A stretch of 64,000 bases of DNA, taken from positions 534,210 through 598,209 of the forward strand of contig VYZB01000332.1 of the NCBI GenBank assembly GCA_013397455.1, given 5' to 3'. Position numbers and translations under genes: made by a program. This stretch comes from Crotophaga sulcirostris (taxonomy: Eukaryota > Chordata > Aves > Cuculiformes > Crotophagidae). Below the pieces are notes generated by a model. The model worked only from the letters and a program-made list of their open reading frames with translations, made no database searches and had not been told where the DNA came from. Of this stretch, positions 50,501 to 62,638 are shown piece by piece (position 1 is the first letter of the stretch; the number at the start of each line of letters is the position of its first letter).

Positions 50501-53182
50501 GCTGCATGCTATGTGCCTGGATCAGCTCTCCCATGCTGGGCTTGAGGACAGGATCAAGGTTTTTTTTCTGTTTTCTGGGCTCCTGACTGACTTGATTTCC
50601 TCTCTCACTGATGGTCTCGGAGAACGTAAATTTTAGGCAGTAAAGGAACAGCTAAGTGAGCCATACAAGTCTTCACTCATCACCTTGCACTGCCAATACA
50701 CTTCACTCCCATCCTTCTGCTATTCCTTTTATTCCTCTTTTTTGCAATCTTCCCCTAAGCAGAGGGACAAGCTGGTGGGTTCTTACCATTACACCAGATC
50801 ACGCAGTTTGCTTCCATCTGCCCCAAGGCCGATCCCATTCCCTCCATGGGACTATGCAGACACATCAGTCGTGTGTCTGTAGAGAAATGAAGAGTTCTTG
50901 GGAAGGAGTGACTATGAGGGGCTGCTCTACCCTCTGCACTATTCCCCAGGCTGCAACAGTTGTTGAAAGACACCCTAGAGCAGAGCTAGAACCACCACCA
51001 TATCCTGGTGGGCCAGCAACACCCTGTGAAGATCCCTGTCCTGCCATCATGCAGTATTTGAATAATGTTAGGTACTGTCAGTAGGAAGGAGTGATTGGAA
51101 GGTGCAGAAAATAGGGTCAGGAGCTCTTTGCAGGAGTGTTTGAAGGAGGGATCGTGAGCTGATGCAGAAATAGACTGTCCAAAAATATGGAAAGCTGCAT
51201 ATAGCTGAAGGGATGGAGTACAAAAGGAAGCAAGCCTTATGAACAAGGCTGGGGTGTATCTAGAGGAGGAGGATAAGTTTAGAAATTGTTCTTAATTAAG
51301 CTGAAGAGCTGAGCATGCTTTCTGACAGTGGACATCAGGATATGTGATGGGGGATATGGCATCAGCGCAACCTGCCATTACACTCACTTGAGCAGCAGAC
51401 AGCCTTCTCCATGAGCTGCAAAGTGAGCTTCAAAGGAAAAGTCTGAGGACAACTTTGTAATTCCAGTTTGGGTACAAACTGGCTGCAGAAAGTGCCAGAG
51501 AATGAACTTGGTTTTTTGCAGGAAACGCTCAGGATCCAAACGCCTTGGCTGAATGCACTGCAGTGATGCTGCAGAACAGGGTCGTGCAAGCGCGGGCAGC
51601 AGGGTGGAGAGGGGCACCAGGCTGGCCTGAGCCCAACGTGCCAGACAAATCAGTGCACACGCAGATGGGAGAGGGAATCCACCACAGTCCCACCTGTTGT
51701 CCTCTCAGAAACACAAAGTCAGTCCAAATATGTCAAGGAATCTGTAAGGTGGCTCAACTAAATACCCTAACATTTTGTTTTGTTTGTTTTTTAAAATAAT
51801 GCCTGTGGGTTGCTGGTTTTATAAACAACTTTTTCCTAGGACTCCAGCTTTTTGCTCTGGGTCAGATTGATCTGAGTTCACCAGCTGTTGTAGGACTCTG
51901 AAAGCCTCTGAAAGAGGTCTTTGACCCATCCAGTACTTAAAGTTGTTTCTCCCTGGAAATCCCATATACAGCAGATCCCAACCCAGATGTCACAGTTGAA
52001 TTCCTGGTAAGAGGCAGACCACAGAAATTAAATTATATAGAAGATGATTGCATTTGCGCTCTGTTGTCATTGCTAGATGGGATAAGCAGCAGTGAGCCTT
52101 ATAAAACCCTTAAAAAGTTTGGGAAGAGAAGAATGAGGCAGAGATGAGCAATTCAGCAATGATGGGGTGGAAACCTGACTGCAAAACTCTCAGAGCAACG
52201 GCAAAACTTGGTTAAAAGGTCATGACACAGTGTGTACTAAAGGGGTGAAGGGAGAAAAGAGCAGCAAAAATTGCCCCTCTTGACCATTGGAATTGCTTCT
52301 GACTTAAGACCTTCAAATGGAGAAAGATATGTTAAAGATTGTAGCCAAGCAAAACGAAGAAGGCAGACATGGCAAAGTCACCCTGGCCGTTCAGTGCTGT
52401 ATCCATTTGACTGTATTCCAAGGGAAAGTTGTAGTTAACTTTAGACACAGAGATAAAGAAAAAATAACCAAGCCCAGTCTTGCTTTCCATTGGAAAGCAT
52501 CAAAGAGAAGCCATTGTGAAATTACTAGCAAAGAGAGAAATTATTAAATATGGTTCCCATCATAGCTAATGAGTCAGTTCAAAGAGGTAAAACATCTTTC
52601 AAGAGTTGAACATTTCTCCTCACAGTCCAAAACAGGTTTATCCAGAGGCTGAGGAGACTTATGTCCTTCTTTATCAATATCAAAAGCTACTAAATTGCTC
52701 CTCTTGTACACGGTGAAGCTCAGAGAGATCCATTCTTGTGAAGAAGGGAGCCCCTGTTCTCAGGCTTCATCACTGGTATAACCCACAAAAAAAACTTCTT
52801 CTAAAGGCAAGGTCCAATGTGGCTGTGGACAGTTGCCCAGCTATGCTGGAAACAGGGGGAAGTGCCAGCATTTAACTCCACTGAGGGGATTTCTGTGAGC
52901 GGGATGGGACCAGGAATGCGGAGGGACCATCAAGGCCTGGTATTTTGCAGTATTGCCCTGCTTAAGTGCAGCCACTCAATGTGGGCACGAGGCCACCTCG
53001 CATGACCACATTGTTTGGACCCAAGTAACCCTCCCTTTCTGCTCAGGTGGGTGCTGTACGAGGAGCCCAACTACCGAGGCCGTATGTATGTGGTGGAGCG
53101 GGGCGAGTTCAACAACTTCAACACATGGCAAGCGCGCAGTGCAAGCGTCCAGTCCATCAGAAGAGTCATCAACTACTTCTAG
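44495..53182 (+). CDS. CRYGN: Gamma-N crystallin, complete, 4 coding exons
   Basis: Lens structural beta/gamma-crystallin. Exons 44495-44515, 44975-45223, 46951-47096 and 53047-53182 splice in frame (552 nt, 183 residues plus TAG), matching the family length. It starts MSQYSGK. Four Greek-key motifs begin near ITFYEGKCFTGRKL, WVCFDHPDFRGQQY, IEIFEGSHFRGPSL and WVLYEEPNYRGRMY; the C-terminus is RRVINYF. Exon 2 carries motifs 1 and 2 together (gamma style), while motifs 3 and 4 have their own exons (beta style). This hybrid plan is the published hallmark of gamma-N. The ATG lies about 80 bp after a TATA box and all splice junctions are GT-AG. No disabling change is seen. Confidence 0.96.
44516..44974 (+). 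other. CRYGN: CRYGN intron 1
   Basis: 459-bp intron, gtaagt to ctcccag; no repeat recognised. Confidence 0.9.
44975..45223 (+). CDS. CRYGN: CRYGN exon 2 (Greek keys 1 and 2)
   Basis: 249 nt, residues 8-90, from ITFYEG to RPVGM, after ctcccag and before gtaagt. One exon for the whole N-terminal domain, as in gamma-crystallins. It contains six cysteines, four of them in motif 1. Confidence 0.95.
45224..46950 (+). other. CRYGN: CRYGN intron 2
   Basis: 1.7-kb intron separating the two protein domains; nothing further recognised in it. Confidence 0.9.
46951..47096 (+). CDS. CRYGN: CRYGN exon 3 (Greek key 3)
   Basis: 146 nt after gtccccag. Residues 91-138 (HGEHYRIEIFEG to KVYGDG) plus two bases of Ala139, before gtaagt. 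Single-motif exon, as in beta-crystallins. Confidence 0.95.
47415..47442 (+). repeat. (TTTTCCC)n microsatellite at left gap edge
   Basis: Four 7-bp units directly abut the run of N. Confidence 0.95.
47443..47807. other. Assembly gap, 365 N
   Basis: Unresolved bases inside CRYGN intron 3. Translations across it are meaningless. Confidence 1.
47808..47900 (+). repeat. (TTTTTTCCTC)n minisatellite at right gap edge
   Basis: Nine identical 10-bp units (47811-47900) after a partial unit. The unit differs from the 7-bp unit on the other side, so the missing stretch must contain a transition between two pyrimidine arrays. Confidence 0.95.
47950..48100 (-). mobile_element. CR1 LINE remnant, antisense
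   Basis: Reverse complement of a CR1 terminus: agaattatagaattatttga, then cctcaaagatcatccatttc and ccatggacagggacaccttc. Degraded; in CRYGN intron 3. Confidence 0.82.
53047..53182 (+). CDS. CRYGN: CRYGN exon 4 (Greek key 4) with stop
   Basis: 136 nt after tgctcag. It completes Ala139 and encodes residues 140-183 (WVLYEEPNYRG to RRVINYF); TAG at 53180-53182. Confidence 0.95.
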
Positions 53183-53280
53183 CTGAGCTTTCATCCTACC
53201 AGCAGTGGCCTGCTGAGACCGGGCATCACCCCCCTTCCCACTCACTGACCTGTGGAATAAATTGTTGAACGTCAAATTTT
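53183..53280 (+). other. CRYGN: CRYGN 3' UTR
   Basis: Short trailer of about 95 nt from the stop to the predicted cleavage point; compact UTRs are usual for crystallin mRNAs. Confidence 0.8.
53256..53261 (+). promoter_or_regulatory. CRYGN: CRYGN poly(A) signal AATAAA
   Basis: Canonical hexamer 74 nt after the stop codon. Confidence 0.85.
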
Positions 53281-54453
53281 GGCTCTAAGTGCTTCTTCCC
53301 ATCACTTGCATGAGGTCAAGAGGCAATGGACTTGCAGCCTCTCAAAGCTTGATATACATGCTATGAATTTGCTTTTTTTTTTCTGCAGCGATTTATATGG
53401 GGGTGGATGGGCAAGAACTGATGGTGACAAGCAGATCTGGGAACGTGCTCCCTGGTGCACTTATGGTCTAACATGTTTTCACTCTGCCCTGTCCAGGGCC
53501 ACCACGTGATGGACTCAGCTGACTCCTGATGCCTGGAGGGGGGTCACGTTGCTGCACGTGTGCTTTGTGAGCGCAGGTCCACAACCATCAGAGGGTCTGC
53601 TCATGCCATGTGAGGGTCATGTCAGAATGTGACCAACCTGCGGGGTCTGTCTGAGTGCAACGTGCCAGTCCTGATGCATAGGTGATGATAGAAATTATTC
53701 ATCCTAGGTTTCTTTGACCTTAGATTGACACACATTAAAAAATACATTTAAAAAAAAATTCCCCAAAGGCACAAAACCTGAGCAATCTTCTCTTTTCTCC
53801 CTGATTCATAAGCTTTTCAGCTGACAATGACATTTTGAGGGGGTGGCAGTGAAGAAAACAGCCAAAGGACTGACACTTTCTGCACAGCCTTCTTCCCTTT
53901 TGATTCTCCCAGTCCATCCCAGTTGTTTCGGTGCCCCCAAACCCCATTTGGTGCTTAGCAGCCAGGATGGGAACAGGTCTGCCAGTTCAGCTACGGACCA
54001 CCCACTACAGCCTGGGTGCTTCCTTTTGCAGTCAGTGCCCGAAAGTCAGGTCGCCTCCTTTCCATAAAATCATAAGCCACGTTCAGTCTTAGAAAAGAGT
54101 GTTTCTGACTATTTCATAAAGGGGTAATTCCATTCTTTTCGCTCCGTTATTCCATTAGCTGTTGAAGCTTAGCTGTCTGATGGATCCTGGCAGGCATGGG
54201 CATGGTGCCGGCAGAACTGCAAAGCTCTGTGTTAATCCTCTGGGAAGGCTGCTGATCTAACGCTGTCCCCAGCGCTCTGAAGGGACATGAGCGAGGCTGA
54301 CAGGTCCCCAGCACAAGGCGCGTGTGCCTTCAGGGCTGCTTTGTCTGCAATGGGATCCTGCCCTTCGCAGAGCGACTGGGAGGAGCAGGGGTCTGGCTGG
54401 TCCCATACTGCATCCTGGTCTGATACTGGATCCAGCTGCCATTTGATCAATTT

Positions 54454-54527
54454 ATCATAGAATCATAGAATCATCCAGTTGGAAAAGACCTTTGAGATCA
54501 TTGAGTCCAACCTGTCTAATTACTAAA
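54454..54527 (-). mobile_element. CR1 LINE 3' terminus, antisense
   Basis: atcatagaatcatagaatca and gacctttgagatcattgagt are the reverse complement of a CR1 terminal repeat and 3' UTR. Only the last 75 bp remain. Confidence 0.82.
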
Positions 54528-54754
54528 TTACGCTCCTCTGCCTTGTCATTCATGTTTCCAGTTAGAGCTTCTTGGCTCCCTGAGGCTCTCTACCAGTAAG
54601 ACGACTGGGTCAATTGGTAAAAACTGTGCCTGTGCCTGTGTGAGAAGGACACGTGCTGTTCCTGTAATTAAGTGGCGCTGTTTGTGAAGCTGCATCAGTT
54701 GAGATTTGCCCCAGATGCACCTATGCCATAGAACGATGAGAGGGATGAAAAACT

Positions 54755-55164
54755 ACTCCTAGGAGGACAGGCAGAGAGAGCTGGGGTTGTTCAGCCTGGA
54801 CAAGAGAAAGCTCTGGAGAGGCCTTAGAGCAGCCTTCTAGTACTTAAAGGGGGCTACAGGAAAGCTGGGGAGGGGCTCTTTATCAGGGATTGTAGTGATA
54901 GGATGAGGGGTAACAGCTTTAAACTGAAAGAGGGCAGATTTAGATTAGATATAAGGAAGAAATTCTATACTATGAGGGCGGTGAGACACTGGAACTGGTT
55001 ACCCAGAGAAACTGAGAATGTCCCATCCCTGGAGGTGTTCAAGGCCAGGTTGGATGAGGCTTTGAGCAACCTGATCCAGTGAAAGGTGTCCATGTCCACG
55101 GCAAGGGGATTGAAATTGGATGATCTTTAAAGGTCGCCTCCAACCCAAACCATTCTATGATTCT
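54755..55164 (+). mobile_element. CR1 LINE 3' end
   Basis: From gttgttcagcctggacaaga through gaggtgttcaaggccaggtt to the terminal cattctatgattctg. Closely parallels the 37.9-kb copy. Faces the antisense fragment 230 bp upstream. Confidence 0.9.
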
Positions 55165-57455
55165 GTATGTGTTATGGAGTATGGAAATGCAAAAAGAATT
55201 CTACTTTGTGAATTTAGCAATAGTTTGGGTGACGTTTGCCTTAGTGGTGCTACAAGAAATTATGTCTTTTTAGAGATAGCCTGGGGTCTGGATGTCCTCC
55301 TCTATCGAAATCATTGCAGAAGCACTACAGTTACACCAGACCAGCTCTGGCCTGCAATGGTTGTATCCTGGGTGGCTTGTGGTGACATATGGTCCATTGA
55401 AGCCATAAAAATATTTAAACATCTTTAATGGATTGCAAGGTATTCCTGTGTCAGAGGAGAAGGCAGGGAAATGATTCATTCATTGAGTGGGATGCACAAA
55501 TGTACAACTCATGCATCAACTCTTGCGTGTTCATTTTCTTTTAATTAAATGCAGCTTACGAAAGATTTTAGGAGTCCTTCCAGGATTAGCGTCGCTCTTG
55601 CTTCATGAAGGCTCTAATCTGCTCCTGAGCTCAATGCACTTTGTTAAAAGTTAATATTCATCCATATGCATTTCTCTCTGTTGTGACCTACTGGCCATTA
55701 ATCTTTAAAAAAAAACAAAATATGGTCCTAAAGAGAGACAGGCATTGAATTGTGACTGGCTTTAAAGGAGGATTTTCATTCATTTGAAGCACATTCAATG
55801 TCACGATGCAGCATAAAGGATAAAGAAACAAAAGCTTTAAAATATACACTAACTGGAATTCCAGATGGTCTAAGTAGTTGCAGAACAAAAGAAAAGAAAA
55901 TAAAGAACAGCCATGCACACAATTTCCTCTGAGAACAACAGTGTAAGCCCAGAAATCCACATACCTGTGTTTCTCAACTCTTGGTGCACACAGCCTGAGA
56001 GATGACAGTTCCACTGATGTTGGGGTCAGAACTGTGACAGCACAAATTTTCTGCTGGATGGCTTCCAGTGTTCAGTGGTTCAACCTCCCCTCTGTGCAGA
56101 GCAGCCCACAGTGGGAACCAGTGACATCTCTCCTTGTCCTTAATGGGATACGTGGGGCTGTGCACAAACACCTAGATGTACAGGCTGCCTCCAACGTACA
56201 CCTACTGTATGCAAGCCCACCTCATCTATATACTTAAAACTCATCATTTTTTGGTATGTTACAGCAGATTAACATTTGTTATTTAAATTGGGGAAGTACT
56301 TGGGAACCCCAGTCCTGGACTGAACTCTGCTGCATGCTAGGAATTAAAAACACAAAAAAAGGCAGTCTGATTAATCTGTGCTGTTGTGTGGAACCCTGTT
56401 TGTAACCATCTAGTGTTTAGCCACATATAGCACATTCTACGCATGTCTGTAATATGCCTACAGACTAAATACTCATCATTTAATAACATCTGATATCTCA
56501 TTTATGAGCATTCTCTCAATGTAAAGAGCTAGTCTCATGTGAACACTATTTAAAAAATCCTCTGTATGCAGAAGTCTAATATTGCTAAAAATTGGCAGTG
56601 AGCAATTGAATTCCATCTATTTTTTCTTGATTTGGAACCTAAGTAGGGTGGCCGTGGGCCTTATCCAAACACTGATGCTGTAGGAACATGCATTGCGTTG
56701 GCAGCGGGGGAATGTGGCTCTCCTTCTCTTCCTTTTCCCTCCCCCTGCTTGCTAAATCTGCACTTGTTTAAAGGACAGAATGTACAGATCCCATATGTTT
56801 CCTAGTGGTTAAGGGTTTCTTTTTTAAAAAAAAAGATTATTGACACGGCTCTAGTATGAAAGGGTATGATTTGTGAGTTTATAGTATATAAAGTACAAAT
56901 GACAAAAATGCCAGCTCGATGTGAAGTGGCTGTGGGATTGTGCAGCAGAGATTTGAGCTGTACATCATTAAACTGTATGGCTGAATGAGTTCTGCTACGT
57001 GCAGCAAGGAGGCAAGCAATGGATTAAGGAAATTGGAAAGTATTCTACAAGATGCTAGAGATGAAACAAAGATTCAAAAAAACGAACAAAAGGGACAAGT
57101 TATTAATTACAAGGAGAGAGAGAGAACGAAATGAAATCAGCTCCATCTGGAAAACCAGGAAAGCCCTAATAATCAGCATTACTGGTCTTGGCCAGCCTGC
57201 TGCAGTGTAATATTCAGAATAACTTTGAATTACATCTGGCCCCAAAGCAAATAGTTCCTGCCAGAATGCCTGAATACATGAATGTCCTTTTGCTGTAGCT
57301 GGATAATGTGGGAATTTGATGCAATATCTCTTTCAAATGAATCCTTGGAAGATATCCGAGCAACTGCAGTACTTTTGCATTGCTGTATTACCCAGTACAT
57401 GTATATATAGCAAAGGTAAGGAGGAAACTGCCTACTGATCCACTGGTGGCATGTT

Positions 57456-57463
57456 TGACGTCA
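57456..57463. promoter_or_regulatory. Perfect CRE palindrome TGACGTCA
   Basis: Full CREB/ATF consensus. On the minus strand a TATATATA box follows about 47 bp later (57409-57402), a spacing seen in CRE-driven promoters. No transcript or ORF supports a promoter. Confidence 0.3.
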
Positions 57464-59573
57464 TCATAGCTCTAATTAGTCTCTACTAACAGCTTACACA
57501 GGCTAATGGGCTGCAGAGCCACCTCCCTTCCCTGGGGATTTCAAGAGACTTATCCTGCTATTGAAGCCGCCCAATGCTCATACCTTCCTCTGCTTTCTTC
57601 TCTCTTCCTCCACAGACACCTCTCTGGACCTCGTAGAAATTAATTTCCTCCTTGGTGTCTGCCAGAGCTGTTTTATTAGTTCTTTAAGTAGAAAGTCTTG
57701 CTCAAGAATGAGCTCTTTGACTGATTGCAGAGAGGGAACGAATAGCTTCAAAGGACATCCCTGAACTCTGGCACCAGGAGGAGAGCCATAGTCACTGTTA
57801 AAACCTAAGCAATGACAGGACGGAAATGTAGAGAAGACTCACCTTAGTAGTCTGGAAGCATTGATAGATGCTGACTCCGATGCTTCACGTGGTTTGTTTT
57901 TAGCTTTCTTTTCCCTGTTCTATTGAAATCAAGGAAAAATTAACTTGGGTGAAAACAGATTTGGCTTTGAAATATTTACTATCCATGGGCTCAAACTCTT
58001 GTCCAGGAGTAAATCTGACATAGCTAACAAGTCCTTGGATCAGACTATATCCGCTGGATGTGGTCAGCATCTTCAGCATTGCAGAAGGTGATTTGGCTTT
58101 GTTCTTAATTGTAAATAATCTGGTTTATTGGAGAGGATAAATTCAGTTAAATCAACGTCCAGTGGCTGGGAATCATGTAGCTCGATGTCGTCTTGTTCCA
58201 AGAGTAACCATGCAATTAACAGAGGGGATGCAATAACATCTCACACAATTTGAGCTGTTCCCATATTTACTGGTGTCTATGAAGAAAACCAAACATACAT
58301 GGAAGAAAGTGAAAAAGGACAGAAGTAAATTCCATGTTAATTTTCCATGGAGCAACAGAAACACTGAAGAAAGAGCACATGGGTGCATCACATTTTGCAT
58401 GGACAGGTGACCATCTTTATATGGTTTTACATAAGTCAGTTTGTAATCAAGTCAAGATGTCCCAGTTTAAGCATGTTAACACATGGAGAAATGTACTAGT
58501 GTATTCAGTCAAATTGCACGTGAAGCAAACATGAAACCATATTGAAATTGTTAATGTAAATTCCTTCTTTATATATGACAGTCTCTAGTGGATTGCGGTA
58601 AATCTGCACTCTGTGTAGGCATTCACACCTGCACTCACACGGTCCAAAATGCACTGAATGCTTCCTCTCGGTCAAAATGGTTTTATGTACTCCTGCTAGG
58701 ATACTCCAGCAGTCTGGGATGGTGTGGGATCAGGCCCTGCTATTTCATGGAGAAACTGCATGTTTTGAAATTGTGTTTAACTCATTGCAGCAGTTTTGGG
58801 ATGCTGCCACTCGGTTTGTTTAGTCTGATACAAACTAAGATAGCTGCTTTCTCAAGTGACTCGTTCTTGGTGGTCACCAGCATTGCTCATCATCTGTAAT
58901 GGGGCAAGGGAGCAGTGCAACTCCTTCTCCATAAGACACCATGCCAGGCAAGCCAACCCTCTCACGGTCAGCACAGGTTTATTCATGTTTTGGGAGAGGC
59001 ACTTTTAAGCTTTGACATTGCTACCCCATAATCACAGTGGTGGGAAGGTGGGTGAATGAATCTGACTCATAGATGGGCAAGACTGTGGTTTCAGCTGACC
59101 TTACCCTTGCATTGTATGTGCTGTTGGGAATCAACAGCTTAGAGAGAGCAATAGCAAGAGTGTCCATGGAATGGAACTCTTCCTTGCATTCCTCACTGAA
59201 GGTAGCCACCAAAACACATCTCTCGCCTGTACATGATCCAGTGCTATACATGCCATAAGGTACCACCACATAACTGAGCCCCTTCTGACATCATAACATA
59301 CCTAATTCAATAAGTTTAGTTTAGTTCTGTGGGGTAGGCTGTACGTGAATCCTGCTCTTAAATCAAGCTAAAGCTTTTGAGAAGACAAAGCACAGTGTGG
59401 GCCATTCCACACGCAGAGCTGACCTGCTGAACTATGTGAGTGCAACAGCTGCTCCAGCAATGTAAGTGGGAATCAAAACTGCTGAGATTTGCAGAGCTTT
59501 ATGTGGTTGCCATTGGTTTTCTTGGCTGGTAATGCAAGAAGAAAATAATAACATTTGAGTCATCTGAACCTAC

Positions 59574-59593
59574 AATAATAATAATAATAATAA
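59574..59593. repeat. (ATA)n microsatellite
   Basis: About seven AAT/ATA units in a row. Confidence 0.9.
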
Positions 59594-62584
59594 CAGGATT
59601 CCAAAGGTTTTATTTTGTGTGTATCCTGCTATTATTGACTTGCCCTTTGAAATTATTTTTCTGAAAATAATAGAGCTTCTTTTTTCACTGAGAGTTAGAG
59701 CCAGATTCATTTGTAATCTACCTTTTAAAAAGAGAGGAATAAAAGAAGGCAAACACCACTTTGACTTCTAGAATTTATCACTTCAGTTCAGCTGATAATC
59801 GGCATTTCAAAGGTTTCAGATGTCTTTTTCTACAGTTTATTAATAAATTACATTTAACATACACCTCCCTTAACAGTTAAGGACCACACATCCCATCAGA
59901 AACAGGGACTTCCATGATACTGTAAAACTTATTGATTAAACTGAATGAGTCTTCGTTTCAGCTGCATTCAGGCAATATAGGTTTGGAGACCAAAAAAAAA
60001 AATTCTGGTAGGAATCCAAAACCTCTGTAACACCCCCCTAGGCCTGGGATTTGTCTAATAGTTTGCTATTAAAGAGTTCTTTGGCTGGAATGAAGTACCA
60101 GATAAAGTTTCCCTTGTTCCAGTTCTTAAGGGTTTTTTATTTTCCCTTTTCCTTTTAAATTGGCATTTGACTTTTCAGCACAAACTCACTATCAAGATGA
60201 CAGAAGCTCCAGGGGAGCTCATAGGTTCTCAAAGTTTTCACTGATTCCTTGTTCGTTCCCCAACACCTCCCTGAAAGAACAATAGTAAGAATAATAGTAA
60301 CAACAACAATAAAGCATTCAAATCAGTGGTTATTCCAGTGAAGTCCAAATTGTCCCTTGAAAGAAGAAGCAGAACACTCTACCTTGTATTGAAAAGACCG
60401 CAGAGTGTTTCAGGAGAAGTTAGTCTCAGTCCTTTGCTCTTCTTGACTTTTACTGGGTGCAGCAATGACAGAGAAGCTCTTATTTCCCAGCTGGGAAGTG
60501 TGATTACCCAGCATCAAGGGCAGTTGGTGCCAATTAGTGTGAACTGGGGCAGGCCCAGAGCTGCATTGGCTACTGCAGCCTCCCAGAGGGCCACTGGCTG
60601 CCGTAGGAGCCTGGTGCAGAACTGGCTTATCAAGCAAGCCAGGTTCAAGCAAGCTTGTGTAGCCTGACTGCACAGATTTACTGCAGTTGAACAGCTGGCC
60701 CACAGCATGTATATGCTCCTATATGGTTAAAATTCATTCCTCACATTTCCACTCCTGTTCAAGAGCTCCAAGACTGCATATTTCAGCAGTGCCTCTGCAA
60801 AGTAGCTATTGTTTTTGTCATTTCAGTGGTTTGGTTGTGAAATTCATGCTTAAGGAGAAGGAGGGAGAAAAGTCCCAGAGCAGCAGACTGAGGTGAATAG
60901 CATCTCCTCGATCCTTATTCTTTCCTCCTGCCACTTCTGTGCCATTGTAACTCCCTGGGAATCCATTTCCATGCCTTAAACATCAGATATTTACTAATAC
61001 TCTTGCAGAGCGCTGATTAGATGAAAATGCTATATTACATTCAAGGCTGGAATTGAACCAAGGCCATTGGTTTGATCTGCTTCTCCTTTCCTTCCTCGAC
61101 ACAGAAACCAGGAGAACAAGGACCTTTCTCATTAGCAAATTGTAATGAAGACCGCAGTCAAATTTAGAGAGGAGAGAGGAAAACGATATTCCCTAGGGTT
61201 AATAACCTTTGCTAATGTAACTGATTCAGCTTTAGCAAAGTCAGTTGCAGGTAAAACTGAGCTCTGAATCTTTTCCTTCCTTATTGCATGGCTATGCCTA
61301 AAGGGGATATGAAGGGTTAACAGCACAACTGCTAGTCCCCTTTGTATTTATCTGTATGACCATAAGCAATGCATATTTTGAGCAATTGCATCCAAAATGA
61401 ACAGATCTGTGAGAGGAGATGGATCACTTACAGAGCAGAACAGGAAGAGCCTGCAGCTGTCTTCCAAAAGCATGGGGTGGTTATTTTCTAGGTCCTAGCG
61501 CTGTTCCCAGCATATCCTCAGGCTCAAACACTTAATCAGCATGATTATCACCACAGAAATGCTGCCAGAGAGTTTGATTTGCACATTTACTCTTTTACTA
61601 AGTGAATAACCTTTCCAAAGCCCCGTGATGTTTGAGCCTGTCATAATTCTTCTGCATTTTGGATGGCTTTCCTGCCTGCTTGGAGTTTGGCGCTTGTGTA
61701 AAGAGGTGTAGCAAGAAAAGTTACACACAGGAGAGTGTAAGATAAAGCAGGCAGCTCAGTCTGATTTGGCTAAGGCCTCATCCTCCTGGGGCTGAGGCCT
61801 GGCCATGGTGTGAGCAGATGCAGCAGCTCCTTCAGCAATTTCAGGGGGAGGTGTGTCTGCTTAGAAAAGGGGAGGGATTTTATTCCAGGTGAGCAGATGT
61901 TTTGTCAGTGTTGTAAGCTGCAGGGAACTGTGCTGGGTCTCTGTATTTTCATTGTCCTTGGAACTCAGTGGGTGCACTGCTGCTGCCTTGTGACAGCTTT
62001 CCATGTTGACATGCTCAAGGCTGAGTTCTCTGGGAGCCTGCCCTGCTTTGGCATGAGAAGGTCCTTGTTGGCATCGCAACGGCCCAGGCTGAGATTTATG
62101 GGGGTATCTCAGAAGCACCTTCCCTTTCCCAAAGCACCTGTTTGGGTACAGTGGAAAACTAACAACCAGTGAGCAACTCAGATAACCCTCCGGTCTTGGT
62201 TTTGTGAGACAGGCTCTGTTTGCCCCTCTTTGGAAGTGGAATGAGGAAGACCAGCTGCCCTACACCTTCAGAAGCAGCACAGAGCCCCAGGTCACTCCAG
62301 TGCTTTATGGTCACTCCTTTCTAGAGCTCATCTCTGCTGTAAGGGCTCCATGAGGCATATGTAAGTCCCTGTGCCTTCTTTGTTTGCCTCGGCTTTCAAT
62401 TTATGCTTGAATGCCACCAGAATATAGCGTTGAGCCTTCTAAGGAGCCCAGGGTCCTCTCTCTCCCTTTACAACTTTGGCTCTTGGCTTCTCCTATGAAT
62501 CACAAAATGTCCTGTTCCCTGCAGCCGACTGACTGCTCTTTCTTCTGTTTCTTCTCCATTTCGCTCTCTCTTTCTCTTAAATAG

Positions 62585-62638
62585 TTGGCAGGAGGCCCTT
62601 TCTTTCATAACTTCCAGTCATTTTTGCCAGGTGACCCG
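62585..62638 (+). CDS. Candidate internal exon of an unrecognised gene
   Basis: 54-nt open segment preceded by a long pyrimidine tract and aaatag, and followed by a consensus donor gtgagt. In phase 0 it reads LAGGPFFHNFQSFLPGDP. The same phase is needed by the candidate exon at 63702. I do not recognise the peptide. Good splice sites alone occur by chance, so this is tentative. Confidence 0.3.

Larger units (their letters stand above)
47097..53046 (+). other. CRYGN: CRYGN intron 3
   Basis: 5.95 kb as assembled. It contains pyrimidine microsatellites around a 365-N gap and one antisense CR1 remnant (47.95-48.1 kb). True length is uncertain because of the gap. No extra exon recognised. Confidence 0.88.
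53281..62584. other. Intergenic DNA downstream of CRYGN
   Basis: No supported gene. It contains two CR1 fragments (54.45 kb antisense, 54.75-55.16 kb sense), a short ATA microsatellite near 59.58 kb and a perfect CRE palindrome at 57456-57463. ORFs here (up to about 120 codons) carry no recognisable motif. Confidence 0.65.

Noticed and set aside
59021..59269. 82-codon antisense ORF with several cysteines
   Set aside because: No recognisable domain, no splice or promoter context.
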